Counted from the stretch's first letter, positions 24,001-31,985 are shown. The stretch: 38,529 nt of DNA from Subtercola sp. (GCA_025463765.1 JAODBC010000076.1:1-38529), one strand, 5' to 3'. Numbers and translations are program-made. Notes: generated from the sequence alone by a model not told the origin.

Positions 24001-24798
24001 TCAGAACAGGTCAGGCGAAGGGGTGGAGGTTTGGCGCACGGAGACGTCGGCGTGGCGGTCGAAGCGGTAGCCGACGCCTCGAACGGTGCGCACGATGTCT
24101 TCGTAGCTGCCGAGCTTGGAGCGGAGGCGGCGAACGTGAACGTCGATCGTGCGCTCGTTGGGGATGTCGTCGTCGCCTGAGCTCCAGAGTGCTGAGATGA
24201 GTTCGGCGCGCTCGATGGTGCGGCCTTCGCGAAGAACGAGGTACTGCAGCAGCTCGAATTCCTTGTAGGTGAGGTTCGCCGACTCGTTGTCGAGCAGCAC
24301 TCGCTTGCGAGAGAGGTCGATGACGACGCCGTCGTGCGCGCGGTCGGCGGGTTCGGGCGTCTGGCGGTGCTTGGCGAGGGCGGCCGGGTCTTGCAGGGCC
24401 AGGCGCACGACGTCGACGTCGCGTCCGCCCGAGCCGCGAGGAGCCAACGCTACGGCGGCGTAGGTCTCTGAACTCGGAGCGAGCTGGGCGACCAGGGCCT
24501 TGATCTGCGCGACGATCGAGCCGAGCTCGGTGCCGTCGTGCTCGGCTTTCTCTTCGTCGATTCCCACGTAGAGCACGAAGCCGCGAGCCTCAGTGCCGGC
24601 AGGAACGGCGCGGATGTGTGGAGCGGCGCCCGCGGCGACGGGCGCGGATGCGGATGCGGATGCACCTGCCGCACCGGCAGCGGCTGAAAGGGAATTCGGA
24701 GCCACGACCGAGGCGGCTGCGCCATGTGCCGCGCGCGAAGCGACGGCAGGGGCGGTATACGAAGTAGCGAGCGGGGTCTTGAGCTGGGCGATTGACAC
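24001..24798 (-). CDS. Winged-helix transcriptional regulator (OmpR-type DNA-binding domain, no standard receiver)
   Basis: This 265-residue protein has a Trans_reg_C DNA-binding domain at about residues 160-255: LTYKEFELLQYLVLREGR, ERTIDVHVRRLRSKLG and VRTVRGVGYRF are diagnostic of the OmpR/PhoB winged helix. The N-terminal 65 residues are Ala/Ser/Pro-rich and look disordered. The middle (about 70-140) has some strand-helix character (FVLYVGIDEE, IVAQIKALVAQL) but lacks the receiver Asp and Lys pattern, so phosphorylation control is unlikely. No histidine kinase is near. Start GTG 24798 has AAGGA upstream. Its 5' region is long (over 300 bp), which leaves room for leader control. Function unknown. 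Confidence 0.85.
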   Translation of the reverse strand: MSIAQLKTPLATSYTAPAVASRAAHGAAASVVAPNSLSAAAGAAGASASASAPVAAGAAPHIRAVPAGTEARGFVLYVGIDEEKAEHDGTELGSIVAQIKALVAQLAPSSETYAAVALAPRGSGGRDVDVVRLALQDPAALAKHRQTPEPADRAHDGVVIDLSRKRVLLDNESANLTYKEFELLQYLVLREGRTIERAELISALWSSGDDDIPNERTIDVHVRRLRSKLGSYEDIVRTVRGVGYRFDRHADVSVRQTSTPSPDLF

Positions 24799-25170
24799 GG
24801 GAGAGGTCCTTTAGTGATGATGCGCACAGCCGTCAGTGAGTGACGGAGCGTTCTGTGCAGAGATGTCGATTGGCCGGACCATCAGCGACGACGGAGCCGG
24901 GTGCAAGAGACCGGGATGCGGGTCTCTCGGGAGTTCGACAGGCAGGTGCGTCCGAGACGCGAGACCGCTGCGGCCGAACTCAGCGAGGGGATGTCTTTGG
25001 TGAAGACGTTTCTCGTCAGCGACACATTCGACAGGGCATAGCAACGGCGCCGGGCATCATCATGCCGGCGTTCCCAAAGGCCGAAGCGGCAGCAATGGAA
25101 GGCACGTTGTCATACATAACTTCGAGTAAATCAAAAAACCCGCGTGCGCGTCAAGTTTTTTCTGCGCCGG
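24799..25170. other. Long 5' region of the winged-helix gene
   Basis: Contains a small hairpin CCGTCA-GTGAG-TGACGG (24830-24846) near the start, an open frame of 77 codons on the minus strand (24811-25044) that ends 12 nt before the regulator and has mixed codon use, and an AT-rich stretch at about 25105-25140 that could hold the promoter. I do not call the frame a gene. Confidence 0.4.
25133..25161. terminator. Bidirectional A/T-flanked hairpin
   Basis: AAAAAAC and GTTTTTT arms (7 bp, perfect) around a GC-rich centre. It could end the upp transcript from one side; it also lies near the likely promoter of the winged-helix gene. Confidence 0.4.
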
Positions 25171-25290
25171 CGCTCTTCCGGTGCAGAGGCGACCGGATGC
25201 CCGGGCCTCGACATTCGGCCGCGACCAACACGAAACGCGACGAGCGCGGTTGCCGCGTTTCGTCGATCTCGCTGTTGTTATTCAGGCGGT
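25170..25290 (+). repeat. Dispersed repeat module, solitary copy
   Basis: Module copy in the forward orientation with hairpin 25231-25262, arms CGAAACGCG/CGCGTTTCG around ACGAGCGCGGTTGC, then TCGATCTCG. GTTATTCAGGCGG occurs twice just after it. It fills the gap before the upp stop. Confidence 0.65.
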
Positions 25291-25325
25291 TCGGTTATTC
25301 AGGCGGCTCGACGTGAATCAGGCTG

Positions 25326-25958
25326 CTACGCCAAACCGTACAGGCGGTCACCGGCGTCGCCCAAGCCCGGCACGATGTAACCCTGATCGTTGAGCCGTTC
25401 GTCCAGTGCCCCGAGTACCAGCGTCACGTCTCGCCCCTCGGTGCGCTTTTCGAGCGCCGCGACGCCTTCGGGCGCGCCGAGCAGGCAGATCGCCGTGACA
25501 TCGATCGCACCGCGGTCGAACAGAAACTCGATGGCCGCTCCGAGCGACCCGCCGGTGGCGAGCATCGGATCGAGTACAAAACACTGCCGATCGGAGAGAT
25601 CGTCGGGCAGCCGCTCGGCGTACGTCGACGGCATCAGCGTCTCTTCGTTGCGCACCATGCCGAGAAACCCGACCTCGGCGGTCGGAACGAGTTTGACCAT
25701 GCCCTCGAGCATGCCGAGCCCGGCGCGCAGAATCGGCACGACGAGCGGGCGAGGCTCGCTCAGTGCGACACCCGTCGTTTCAGCAACGGGAGTCTGGATG
25801 GTGACCTCGTTCACGCGCACATTCCTCGTGGCCTCGTAGGCCAGCAGTGTGACGAGCTCTTCGGTCAGCGCCCGGAAAGTCGCCGACGGGGTGTTCTTGT
25901 CTCGCAGCACGGTGAGTTTGTGGGTGATGAGCGGGTGGTCGGCAACATGTACTCGCAT
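25326..25958 (-). CDS. upp: Uracil phosphoribosyltransferase
   Basis: This 210-residue enzyme makes UMP from uracil and PRPP (pyrimidine salvage, cytosol). [20 protein letters not shown] is the typical N-terminus. [13 protein letters not shown], the PRPP loop [17 protein letters not shown] and the uracil-binding [15 protein letters not shown] near the C-terminus are all present. Length is normal for bacterial UPRTases. The ATG at 25958 has a TAGGTT hexamer six bases upstream and no Shine-Dalgarno, so the mRNA is probably leaderless. It diverges from tadA. Confidence 0.97.
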   Translation of the reverse strand: MRVHVADHPLITHKLTVLRDKNTPSATFRALTEELVTLLAYEATRNVRVNEVTIQTPVAETTGVALSEPRPLVVPILRAGLGMLEGMVKLVPTAEVGFLGMVRNEETLMPSTYAERLPDDLSDRQCFVLDPMLATGGSLGAAIEFLFDRGAIDVTAICLLGAPEGVAALEKRTEGRDVTLVLGALDERLNDQGYIVPGLGDAGDRLYGLA

Positions 25959-25964
25959 AAAGTA

Positions 25965-25970
25965 AACCTA
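25965..25970 (-). promoter_or_regulatory. -10 hexamer for upp (leaderless)
   Basis: TAGGTT on the minus strand, then TACTTT, then the ATG at 25958: a six-base spacing with no ribosome site. Confidence 0.5.
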
Positions 25971-26056
25971 CCGTTCGAGGGCCCGCCCGACGCAGGGCCT
26001 GGCGGTGCTTCATACCAGCGGGTGTCGATGTTCTTGGTGAAAGAGGGAGGCGCGAG

Positions 26057-26542
26057 GTGCACGACACGGTCTTTCCGGCCTCGACCCAACACGAGCACTG
26101 GATGCTCGTTGCCCTCGCCGAGGCCGCCGAGGCCTCGCGTTGCGGCGATGTACCCGTCGGCGCACTGCTGCTCGATGCCTCGGGCGATGTTCTCGCGGTG
26201 GGCCGCAACGAACGGGAACAAGACTCCGACCCCACTGCCCACGCCGAGATCGTGGCACTGCGCGCGGCCGCGCGCGCGGCGGGCGCCTGGCAGTTGCCCG
26301 GCACCACCCTGGTCGTCACGCTCGAGCCGTGCGTGATGTGCGCTGGCGCGATTCTCGCGGCGCGCGTGGAGACGGTCGTGTTCGGGGCGTGGGACGAGAA
26401 GGCCGGGGCGGCCGGGTCTGTCTACGACGTGCTGCGCGACCGCAGGCTGAACCACCGGGTCGAGGTGTTCGCGGGGGTGCGGGCTGAGGAATGCGCGGCG
26501 CTGCTCACGGACTTCTTTCGCGGCGGCGGCGGCGCGCAATAG
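26057..26542 (+). CDS. tadA: tRNA adenosine(34) deaminase
   Basis: This 161-residue zinc deaminase converts A34 to inosine in tRNA-Arg(ACG). The zinc and catalytic motif THAEIVALRAA gives HAE, and TLEPCVMCAGAI gives the two zinc cysteines; DVPVGALLLD comes before them. The start is GTG 26057 with GGAGG upstream. Upstream upp is divergent, an arrangement often seen in actinobacteria. The Gly-rich C-terminus (FFRGGGGAQ) is variable. General cytosine or guanine deaminases of the same fold are less likely given the TadA-type PCVMC spacing. Confidence 0.94.
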   Translation: MHDTVFPASTQHEHWMLVALAEAAEASRCGDVPVGALLLDASGDVLAVGRNEREQDSDPTAHAEIVALRAAARAAGAWQLPGTTLVVTLEPCVMCAGAILAARVETVVFGAWDEKAGAAGSVYDVLRDRRLNHRVEVFAGVRAEECAALLTDFFRGGGGAQ

Positions 26543-26613
26543 CGGCGTGTGTCAGCTGCGACCGGGGGTGACTACGCGTCGCGGCTCGAGAGCGTGGCAG
26601 GCCCTGTATCCAG

Positions 26614-26651
26614 CGGTGGCCAGAGAACCCGCCGGTGGCCAGAGAACCCGC
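26614..26651. repeat. Two perfect 19-bp direct repeats
   Basis: CGGTGGCCAGAGAACCCGC twice without spacer, followed by a partial third unit. It lies in the gap between the convergent tadA and CDF genes. Confidence 0.75.
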
Positions 26652-26686
26652 CGGTGGGGAGGCCGGTATACGACCGCCGGCCGCTT

Positions 26687-27709
26687 CTAGTCCGACGCCT
26701 TGATGACGATCGTCTCTGTCGGGGTGGCGGGGTCTGCCTGCTCGACATACACGTCGGGTTCGATGTAGATGACCCGCGCAATGGGAACAGCCGCACGAAT
26801 TCGCGCCTCGACCGCATTGATCGTCTTCGCGACGTCTTCGAGTCGCGCCGAGGGTGGCAACGCGATCTTGGCCGCAACCATCAGCTCGTCGGGGCCGAGG
26901 TAGAGCGTCTTCATGTGGATCACACGCTCGACGTCGTGGCCGGAGTCGATGGCGTCGTGGATCGCCGCCACATCGATGACGCTCGCGCCCTCACCCACCA
27001 GGAGACTCTTGGTCTCGATGCCGAGAACAACAGCGACGGCGACCAGCAGGGTGCCGATGGCCAGCGTACCGATGCCATCGAAGACGCTGTTGTCGGTGAT
27101 GATCGTGAGCAGAATGCCCACAAAAGCGAATGCCAGACCGGTGAGGGCGGCCACGTCTTCGAGCAGCACGACCGGCAATTCCGGTGCTTTCGCCCGCCGA
27201 ACGAACTGCACCCAGCTCTGCTTTCCGCGCGTGTGGTTGCTCTCTTTCATAGCGGTGCGCAGCGAGAACCCTTCGAGAACCATGGCCGCAACGAGCACGA
27301 CGATCGGAACCCACGGAGCCTCGAGGGGGTGCGGGTGCGCGATCTTCTCGACTCCCTCGTAGAGCGAGAACACGCCGCCGACAGAGAACAGGATGATCGA
27401 GACCACGAACGCGTAGACGTAGCGTTCGCGCCCGTACCCGAACGGATGCTCGACGTCAGCCTCTTTGCGCGACTTGCGGCCGCCCAGCAGTAGCAGCACC
27501 TGGTTGCCTGAATCTGCCAGCGAGTGCACACTCTCTGCGAGCATCGACGACGAACCCGAGATGAGGAACGCGGCGAACTTGATGATGGCGATGCCGACGT
27601 TCGCACCGAGTGCCGCCAGAATCGCTCTGCTGCCGCCCGATGTGCTCACGTGAGGTGATCCGTTCTGTCGTGTTCGGTGGTGAAGCGTCGTGGTTGGTGC
27701 TGGAGTCAC
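26687..27709 (-). CDS. Cation diffusion facilitator (CDF) family transporter
   Basis: This is a protein of about 340 residues. Helices begin at AILAALGANVGIAIIKFAAF; the second helix has the CDF metal motif MLAESVHSLADSGNQ (HxxxD), and VLLEDVAALTGLAFAFVG carries the second acidic site (ExxxD). The C-terminal domain (about 240-330) is the cytosolic CDF metal-sensing fold. Members export Zn2+, Mn2+ or Fe2+ by proton exchange across the plasma membrane; the metal is not determinable here. The start may be GTG 27709, or GTG 27649 (VSTSGGSRAIL), which gives the more usual N-terminus. Its promoter shares a palindromic -10 with proC. Confidence 0.88.
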   Translation of the reverse strand: MTPAPTTTLHHRTRQNGSPHVSTSGGSRAILAALGANVGIAIIKFAAFLISGSSSMLAESVHSLADSGNQVLLLLGGRKSRKEADVEHPFGYGRERYVYAFVVSIILFSVGGVFSLYEGVEKIAHPHPLEAPWVPIVVLVAAMVLEGFSLRTAMKESNHTRGKQSWVQFVRRAKAPELPVVLLEDVAALTGLAFAFVGILLTIITDNSVFDGIGTLAIGTLLVAVAVVLGIETKSLLVGEGASVIDVAAIHDAIDSGHDVERVIHMKTLYLGPDELMVAAKIALPPSARLEDVAKTINAVEARIRAAVPIARVIYIEPDVYVEQADPATPTETIVIKASD

Positions 27710-27724
27710 TCAGCAGTGAACTCA

Positions 27725-27734
27725 ATCCTAGGAT
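27725..27734. promoter_or_regulatory. Palindromic shared -10 element, CDF gene and proC
   Basis: ATCCTAGGAT is a perfect 10-bp palindrome, so TAGGAT appears on both strands (27729-27734 plus, 27730-27725 minus). The plus copy is six bases from the proC ATG (leaderless); the minus copy serves the CDF gene. The two polymerases would compete for the same DNA. Confidence 0.5.
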
Positions 27735-27740
27735 GGTCGG

Positions 27741-28589
27741 ATGACCGACTCATCGAACGTTTCGCTTCCCGCCGTCGCCATTCTCGGAATCGGTTCGATG
27801 GGCCGCGCGATTCTGAGCGGCCTGCTCGCGCCGAGCGTGACCGTCGACGGCCCTATTCGGGTTACCAATCGCACCGCGGTCAGCGCCGAGCGTCTGCCCG
27901 ACGACGAGCGCGTGCAGTCGCTCGTGACCGAAGACAATGCGCAGGCCAATCTCGACGCAGCGCGGGGCGCCGACATCGTGCTCGTCGCGGTGAAGCCGTA
28001 TATGGTGCCCGATCTGCTCGACGAGATCGCCCCAGCGATGAAGCCGGGCGCGGTGGTGGTCAGCGTCGCGGCCGGTGTCACGGTGGCCACGTTCGAGCAG
28101 CATCTGCCTAGCGAGGTGGCGGTCATCCGCTCGATGCCGAACACGCCGGCCAGCGTGGGCCGGGCCGTCACGGGGGTGAGCGCGGGCACGCGCTCGACGG
28201 CCGCACAGCTCGACGTGGTGAAGCGCTTGTTCTCGACGGTGGGGGAGGTGCTGGAGGTAGAAGAATCACAACTCGATGCTCTCAGCACCATCTCTGGCTC
28301 AGGGCCGGCCTACGTGTTTCTGTTGATAGAGATGCTGACGGCCGCGGCTGTGGAGAAAGGCTTCACCGCTGACCAGGCAGCGCTGCTCGTGAATGGCACC
28401 TTCATCGGCGCGACAGAGCTCCTGCGTCAGTCGCATTCCACTCCCGAAGAACTGCGCATTCAGGTCACCAGCCCGAAAGGCACCACCGAACGCGCCCTCG
28501 AAGTGCTGCAGGATGCCCACCTCGACGACCTCTTCATCGATGCTACCGACGCCGCCCTGGCCCGGGCCCGCGAACTCGCCGCCGGCTAG
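27741..28589 (+). CDS. proC: Pyrroline-5-carboxylate reductase
   Basis: This 282-residue NAD(P)H-dependent enzyme catalyses the last step of proline synthesis. It has the N-terminal Rossmann motif AILGIGSMGRAIL, VKPYMVPDLLDEI, a SMPNTPASVGRAVTG block, and the C-terminal dimer/active-site signature SGSGPAYVFLLIE with QVTSPKGTTERAL. The length is normal. The ATG at 27741 is leaderless by position. In M. tuberculosis proC (Rv0500) sits just upstream of the same small HTH gene and bS22 found here at 31551-31985; in this genome KtrAB and ArsR genes lie in between. Confidence 0.97.
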   Translation: MTDSSNVSLPAVAILGIGSMGRAILSGLLAPSVTVDGPIRVTNRTAVSAERLPDDERVQSLVTEDNAQANLDAARGADIVLVAVKPYMVPDLLDEIAPAMKPGAVVVSVAAGVTVATFEQHLPSEVAVIRSMPNTPASVGRAVTGVSAGTRSTAAQLDVVKRLFSTVGEVLEVEESQLDALSTISGSGPAYVFLLIEMLTAAAVEKGFTADQAALLVNGTFIGATELLRQSHSTPEELRIQVTSPKGTTERALEVLQDAHLDDLFIDATDAALARARELAAG

Positions 28590-28592
28590 CGA

Positions 28593-28644
28593 GCGTTGCG
28601 AAAGAGCACCTTCCCCGCTACACGAGGGTGCTCTTGCGCAACGC
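28593..28644. terminator. 18-bp hairpin between convergent proC and ktrA
   Basis: GCGTTGCGAAAGAGCACC and GGTGCTCTTGCGCAACGC pair with one mismatch around a 16-base loop. It lacks a T-run but lies between two stop codons, which suits a two-way terminator. Confidence 0.6.
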
Positions 28645-28662
28645 AGAAGCCCCAGGAAGCGG

Positions 28663-29361
28663 CTAGCGGGCCAGGCGCGCGAAGGCATCGATGTCGGCGG
28701 CGGTCCCCGCCACGACGATGAAATCCTCCGGCCCCACCACCGTGTCGGAGCTGGCATAAACGAAGGGCGCCAAAGGCGACCGCACCCCCACGATCGTGAT
28801 GCCGTACTTGCGGCGCAGCCCGAGCGTCTGAATCTCGGCGCCCTGCGCCACGAGTGGCGGTCGCAGCTTCGCAACCGAGAGCTCGTCGTCGAACTCGATG
28901 AAGTCGAGCACCTGCCCCGACACCAGATGGGCCAGTCGGTCGCCCGCCTCGGCCTCGGCGTAGATCACGTGATTGGCGCCGATGCGCTCGAGAATCGTGC
29001 CGTGCGAGGGCGACATCGCCTTCGCCCAGATCTGCGGAATGCCGAGGTCTACCAGGTTCGCCGTGATGACGACGCTGGCCTCGAGCGAGGCCCCGACGGC
29101 GACGATCGCCACCGAGAAATCGCGCCCGCCGATCTGTTTGAGAGCATCGAGGTCACGGGCATCCGCTTGTACCGCGTGCGTCACCTTGTCGGCCCACTTC
29201 TGCACCAGCAGCGGGTCGGTGTCGATGACGAGCACCTCGCGGCCGAGCTGTTCGAGCTTCGAGGCGGCCGCCGAACCGAATCGGCCGAGCCCGATGACGA
29301 GCACGGGTGCGTCGACCGGCACCTTGCGAGCATGCGAGGGGGACGGGGACTGCCTAGCCAA
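28663..29361 (-). CDS. ktrA: TrkA/KtrA-type potassium channel regulatory subunit
   Basis: This 232-residue cytosolic protein has an RCK_N nucleotide-binding domain (PVLVIGLGRFGSAAASKL, with VIDTD and ADARD contacts) and a TrkA_C domain (about 145-225). KtrA rings bind ATP or NAD(H) and gate the KtrB pore. The start is a TTG at 29361 that overlaps the ktrB-like stop by 8 nt; GAGAGG lies 7 nt upstream. It is the second gene of a potassium-uptake operon. The N-terminal 15 residues are basic and variable, so a later start at about residue 14 is possible. Confidence 0.9.
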   Translation of the reverse strand: MARQSPSPSHARKVPVDAPVLVIGLGRFGSAAASKLEQLGREVLVIDTDPLLVQKWADKVTHAVQADARDLDALKQIGGRDFSVAIVAVGASLEASVVITANLVDLGIPQIWAKAMSPSHGTILERIGANHVIYAEAEAGDRLAHLVSGQVLDFIEFDDELSVAKLRPPLVAQGAEIQTLGLRRKYGITIVGVRSPLAPFVYASSDTVVGPEDFIVVAGTAADIDAFARLAR

Positions 29362-30814
29362 CGATCGGCCTCTCTTCGGGGTTCAGATACAGCTGCCGGC
29401 TCTGCCTGGAGGCCAGGGCCGCCGCGAACGTCACTGTACCAATGCGGCCCATGAACATGACGCCGGCCATGATGTAGATGCCCGCGTCGGGCAGCCGGGC
29501 GGTGAGTCCGGTCGAGAGCCCCGAGGTGCCGAACGCCGAGATCACATCGAAGAGCACGTCGTCGAGTGAAGCGCCGGTGATCTGCAGAATGATGATGGTC
29601 GCGACCGCCACTGTGGTCGCGCCCCAGAGCACCACACTGACCGCCAAGCGCAGAATGTCGACCGGAATGCGCCGCCGGAACGCCTGGATGGGATCGTTGC
29701 CGCGCGCCTCGGCGACCGCCGCCAGAAACAGCACAGCGATCGTCGTCACCTTGATGCCGCCGGCGGTGGAGGCCGACCCGCCACCGATGAACATCAGCAT
29801 GTCGGTGACGAGCATGCTCGACCCGTTCAGGTGATCGATGTCGATCGTCGCGAACCCGCCCGACCGGGTCATCGTTGACAAGAACAGCGACTGGAACAGC
29901 TTGTCGCCGAACGCCAGCGGCCCGAACGTGCCCGGGTTCGAGAACTCGAGCCCGAAGTAGACCAACGCGCCGCCGCCCAGCAGAATCAGCGAGGTGACCA
30001 CGGTGAGCTTCACATGCAGCGACCAGCGCTGGCGCCCGCGCGTTCGGATGGCTGTCGAGAAGGCGTAGATCACGGGGAATCCGATGCTGCCCAGAAACAC
30101 TCCGAGCATGAGGATGCCCAGAAAGTAGTAGTCCGTTGCGAACGGCGTGAGCCCCTCGGCGTTGGGAGTGAACCCCGTGTTGGTGAACGCCATCGCGGAG
30201 TAGTAGAAGCTCTCGAGCGCGGCTTGCACTGGGGGGACGCCCGCCACGAGCATCCGCGGAAAAATCAGTACAGCCAGCACGAACTCGATGACGAGGGCAC
30301 TGACCGCGACCGTGGCCAGCAGGCCTCCGACGTCGCCGAGGCGCACCGCTGCCCGCCCGCCCGAAACGTTGCGCGAGGGGTCCGCTTCGCCCGCCGCCAG
30401 CAACCGCGAGCGCAGCCCGAGCCGCCGCGAGATGACCAGGCCGAGCAACGAGGCCACCGTGAGAACCCCCAGGGCACCGATCTGCACCCCGACGTAGATG
30501 AGCACCTCACCGAAGAATGACCAGTGCGTCGCCATGTCGACGGTCGAGAGCCCGGTCACGCAGATCACCGAGACGGCGGTGAAGAGCGAATCGGCGAATC
30601 CGGTGCCCTTACCGCTGCTGCTCGAAATCGGCAGCGTGAACAAGAAGGTGAACAGCGCGATCAAAAAGAGAAAGATGAGCGTCGCGAATCGTGCCGGTGA
30701 CCGGCCCGAGAACGAGTCGACGGCGTCGCGAACGCGAGTGGATGCCCGGGGGCCGCTGTACCGCGGCGCCTTCACCGCACGACGGCGGTCGGGCATCCGC
30801 TGGCCATCCGGCAT
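29354..30814 (-). CDS. ktrB: TrkH/KtrB family potassium uptake channel
   Basis: This is an integral membrane protein of about 486 residues with the four-repeat TrkH/KtrB plan. Pore-loop glycines appear as SVICVTGLSTVD, FTNTGFTPNAEG, TRSGGFATIDID and SAFGTSGLSTGL, the four selectivity segments. The third repeat carries the FIGGGSASTAGGIKVTT region that forms the intramembrane gate loop of the family. It takes up K+ with help of the adjacent KtrA subunit. The start is ATG 30814 behind AGGGG; the longer frame to 30889 has an atypical Cys-rich start. About 30 basic, polar residues precede the first helix. Confidence 0.92.
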   Translation of the reverse strand: MPDGQRMPDRRRAVKAPRYSGPRASTRVRDAVDSFSGRSPARFATLIFLFLIALFTFLFTLPISSSSGKGTGFADSLFTAVSVICVTGLSTVDMATHWSFFGEVLIYVGVQIGALGVLTVASLLGLVISRRLGLRSRLLAAGEADPSRNVSGGRAAVRLGDVGGLLATVAVSALVIEFVLAVLIFPRMLVAGVPPVQAALESFYYSAMAFTNTGFTPNAEGLTPFATDYYFLGILMLGVFLGSIGFPVIYAFSTAIRTRGRQRWSLHVKLTVVTSLILLGGGALVYFGLEFSNPGTFGPLAFGDKLFQSLFLSTMTRSGGFATIDIDHLNGSSMLVTDMLMFIGGGSASTAGGIKVTTIAVLFLAAVAEARGNDPIQAFRRRIPVDILRLAVSVVLWGATTVAVATIIILQITGASLDDVLFDVISAFGTSGLSTGLTARLPDAGIYIMAGVMFMGRIGTVTFAAALASRQSRQLYLNPEERPIVG

Positions 30815-30890
30815 GCGCACCCCTGCCCTGTCGTGTACTGGCTCCAGCTTGGCACCGCGCACGCAGATGCCACAACACGCCGAGAACAAC

Positions 30891-30896
30891 TACCCT
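30891..30896 (+). promoter_or_regulatory. -10 hexamer for the ArsR gene (leaderless)
   Basis: TACCCT, six bases before the ATG at 30903, in the gap divergent from ktrB. Confidence 0.5.
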
Positions 30897-30902
30897 GTAG
30901 CC

Positions 30903-31445
30903 ATGGCCGACATTTTCTCTGTGATAGCTGACCCCACGAGGCGCCACGTGCTCTCGCTGCTTCTGGAACGGTATGTCGCGTCAGACATCGACGACGCGAC
31001 AGCAGCAGAAGGTGCTGACGGCGCGAGCGCGCCCCTCGGCGAGGTCAGCGTATCGGAGCTGGTGGCGCTGCTCGAACTGAGTCAGCCGACCGTTTCGAAG
31101 CACCTGAAAGTGCTGCGCGACTCTGGGCTCGTCACCGTTCGTGAGGTGGGCCAGCACCGCTACTATGCGCTCGACGCGGCTCCGCTCGAAGAGGTCGAAG
31201 ACTGGCTGATTCCGTTTCTGAGCGCCGACTTCGACGAGGGTCTCGACGAAGACGGCATCGATTTCGAAGACGAACTCGACGAGCTGGTATCGAAGGCCGA
31301 GGCGGCTGTGACGTCGGCGAAGTCGTCGGCAGCCAAGGCCGGCGAAGTGGCCGGCCAGCGCGCCGCAGCCGCCGCCGAACGCGCTCGTGCCCTGTTCGGG
31401 GGCGCTGCGCGACGTTTCCCCACCATTGCTCGGGGCAGCGACTGA
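30903..31445 (+). CDS. ArsR-family winged-helix regulator
   Basis: This 180-residue protein starts MADIFSVIADPTRRHVLSLL, the classical ArsR opening. The recognition helix region is LLELSQPTVSKHLKVLRDSGLV, and the wing is REVGQHRYYALD. Metal-binding cysteines such as ELCVCDL are absent, so it is not a typical arsenic sensor. A 28-residue insertion (DIDDATAAEGADGAS region, about 26-48) lengthens the loop before the recognition helix. The C-terminal third is a long Ala/Glu-rich helix (about 130-170), probably a coiled coil. It is divergent from the K+ operon; control of that operon is possible but unproven. Confidence 0.88.
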   Translation: MADIFSVIADPTRRHVLSLLLERYVASDIDDATAAEGADGASAPLGEVSVSELVALLELSQPTVSKHLKVLRDSGLVTVREVGQHRYYALDAAPLEEVEDWLIPFLSADFDEGLDEDGIDFEDELDELVSKAEAAVTSAKSSAAKAGEVAGQRAAAAAERARALFGGAARRFPTIARGSD

Positions 31446-31479
31446 ATTCGCTTTACAGCGACTCACACCTGCCCCTAGA

Positions 31480-31503
31480 GTTACCAGTTATCACACAGGT
31501 AAC
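31480..31503. promoter_or_regulatory. Inverted repeat GTTACC-N12-GGTAAC
   Basis: Perfect 6-bp arms in the gap before the BldC-like gene, about 50 bp upstream of its start. It could be an autoregulatory operator. Confidence 0.35.
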
Positions 31504-31550
31504 ACAAAGCCGCCGACCGCGACACCTATCGACCGCGAGACAAGGAAATC

Positions 31551-31763
31551 ATGCCGAACGACTTGTCTGACGTTCGTTTCCTCACTGTCGCCGAGGTCGC
31601 CGACATGATGCGGGTGTCGAAGATGACGGTCTACCGCATGGTGCACTCGGGGGAACTGCCGGCCATCCGCTTCGGGCGTTCGTTCCGCGTGCCCGAGACC
31701 GCGGTGCAGAGCGCCATCGAAACGCCGGCCAGCCAGCACGGCGAGAGCGCGTCGCGGGCCTGA
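31551..31763 (+). CDS. BldC-like/excisionase-family HTH DNA-binding protein
   Basis: This is a 70-residue protein with a MerR-like winged helix: FLTVAEVADMMRVSKMTVYRMVHSGELPAIRFGRSFRVPE spans almost the entire fold in overlapping pieces (LTVAEVADMMRVSKMTVYRM, then GELPAIRFGRSFRVP). It corresponds in size and position to the M. tuberculosis gene Rv0500A, which sits between proC and bS22. Such proteins bind direct repeats in promoters. The ATG has AAGGA 4-5 nt upstream. The C-terminal dozen residues are polar and probably flexible. Confidence 0.92.
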   Translation: MPNDLSDVRFLTVAEVADMMRVSKMTVYRMVHSGELPAIRFGRSFRVPETAVQSAIETPASQHGESASRA

Positions 31764-31811
31764 CCGGGCATCCGCTGGCAGTCTGACGCCAGCAGCCACG
31801 CCGTGGTGCGC

Positions 31812-31817
31812 TAGACT
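31812..31817 (+). promoter_or_regulatory. Candidate -10 for the bS22 gene
   Basis: TAGACT in the gap between the HTH gene and bS22. It would give a leader of about 63 nt with a GTGAGG ribosome site near the GTG at 31887. Confidence 0.4.
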
Positions 31818-31886
31818 GCTCCGAGGCAATTTTTCCTTCTCGGCCGCGTGTTCTGCGCAGCCCAACCCAAATCTTGTGAGGTATCA

Positions 31887-31985
31887 GTGGGTTCCGTCAT
31901 CAAAAAGCGTCGTAAGCGCATGGCCAAAAAGAAGCACCGCAAGCTGCTGCGTAAGACGCGTCACCAGCGTCGCAACAAGAAGTAG
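31887..31985 (+). CDS. Small ribosomal protein bS22 (AURKAIP1/COX24-domain protein)
   Basis: This is a 32-residue, very basic protein reading MGSVIKKRRKRMAKKK followed by HRKLLRKTRHQRRNKK. It matches the short actinobacterial 30S protein bS22 (Rv0500B in M. tuberculosis). It is too short for most ORF callers. The GTG start at 31887 has GTGAGG upstream. The gene lies after the BldC-like gene, in the conserved order, and is followed by a strong intrinsic terminator at 32071-32099. Confidence 0.93.
   Translation: MGSVIKKRRKRMAKKKHRKLLRKTRHQRRNKK

Noticed and set aside
24811..25044. 77-residue protein upstream of the winged-helix regulator
   Set aside because: Codon third positions are not GC-biased like those of neighbours, there is no ribosome site and no recognisable family.
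25959..26056. tRNA gene between upp and tadA
   Set aside because: No T-loop (GGTTCRANTCC) or cloverleaf pairing could be drawn.
30891..31445. Arsenic-sensing ArsR repressor
   Set aside because: No cysteine metal-binding motif and no arsenic resistance genes nearby.
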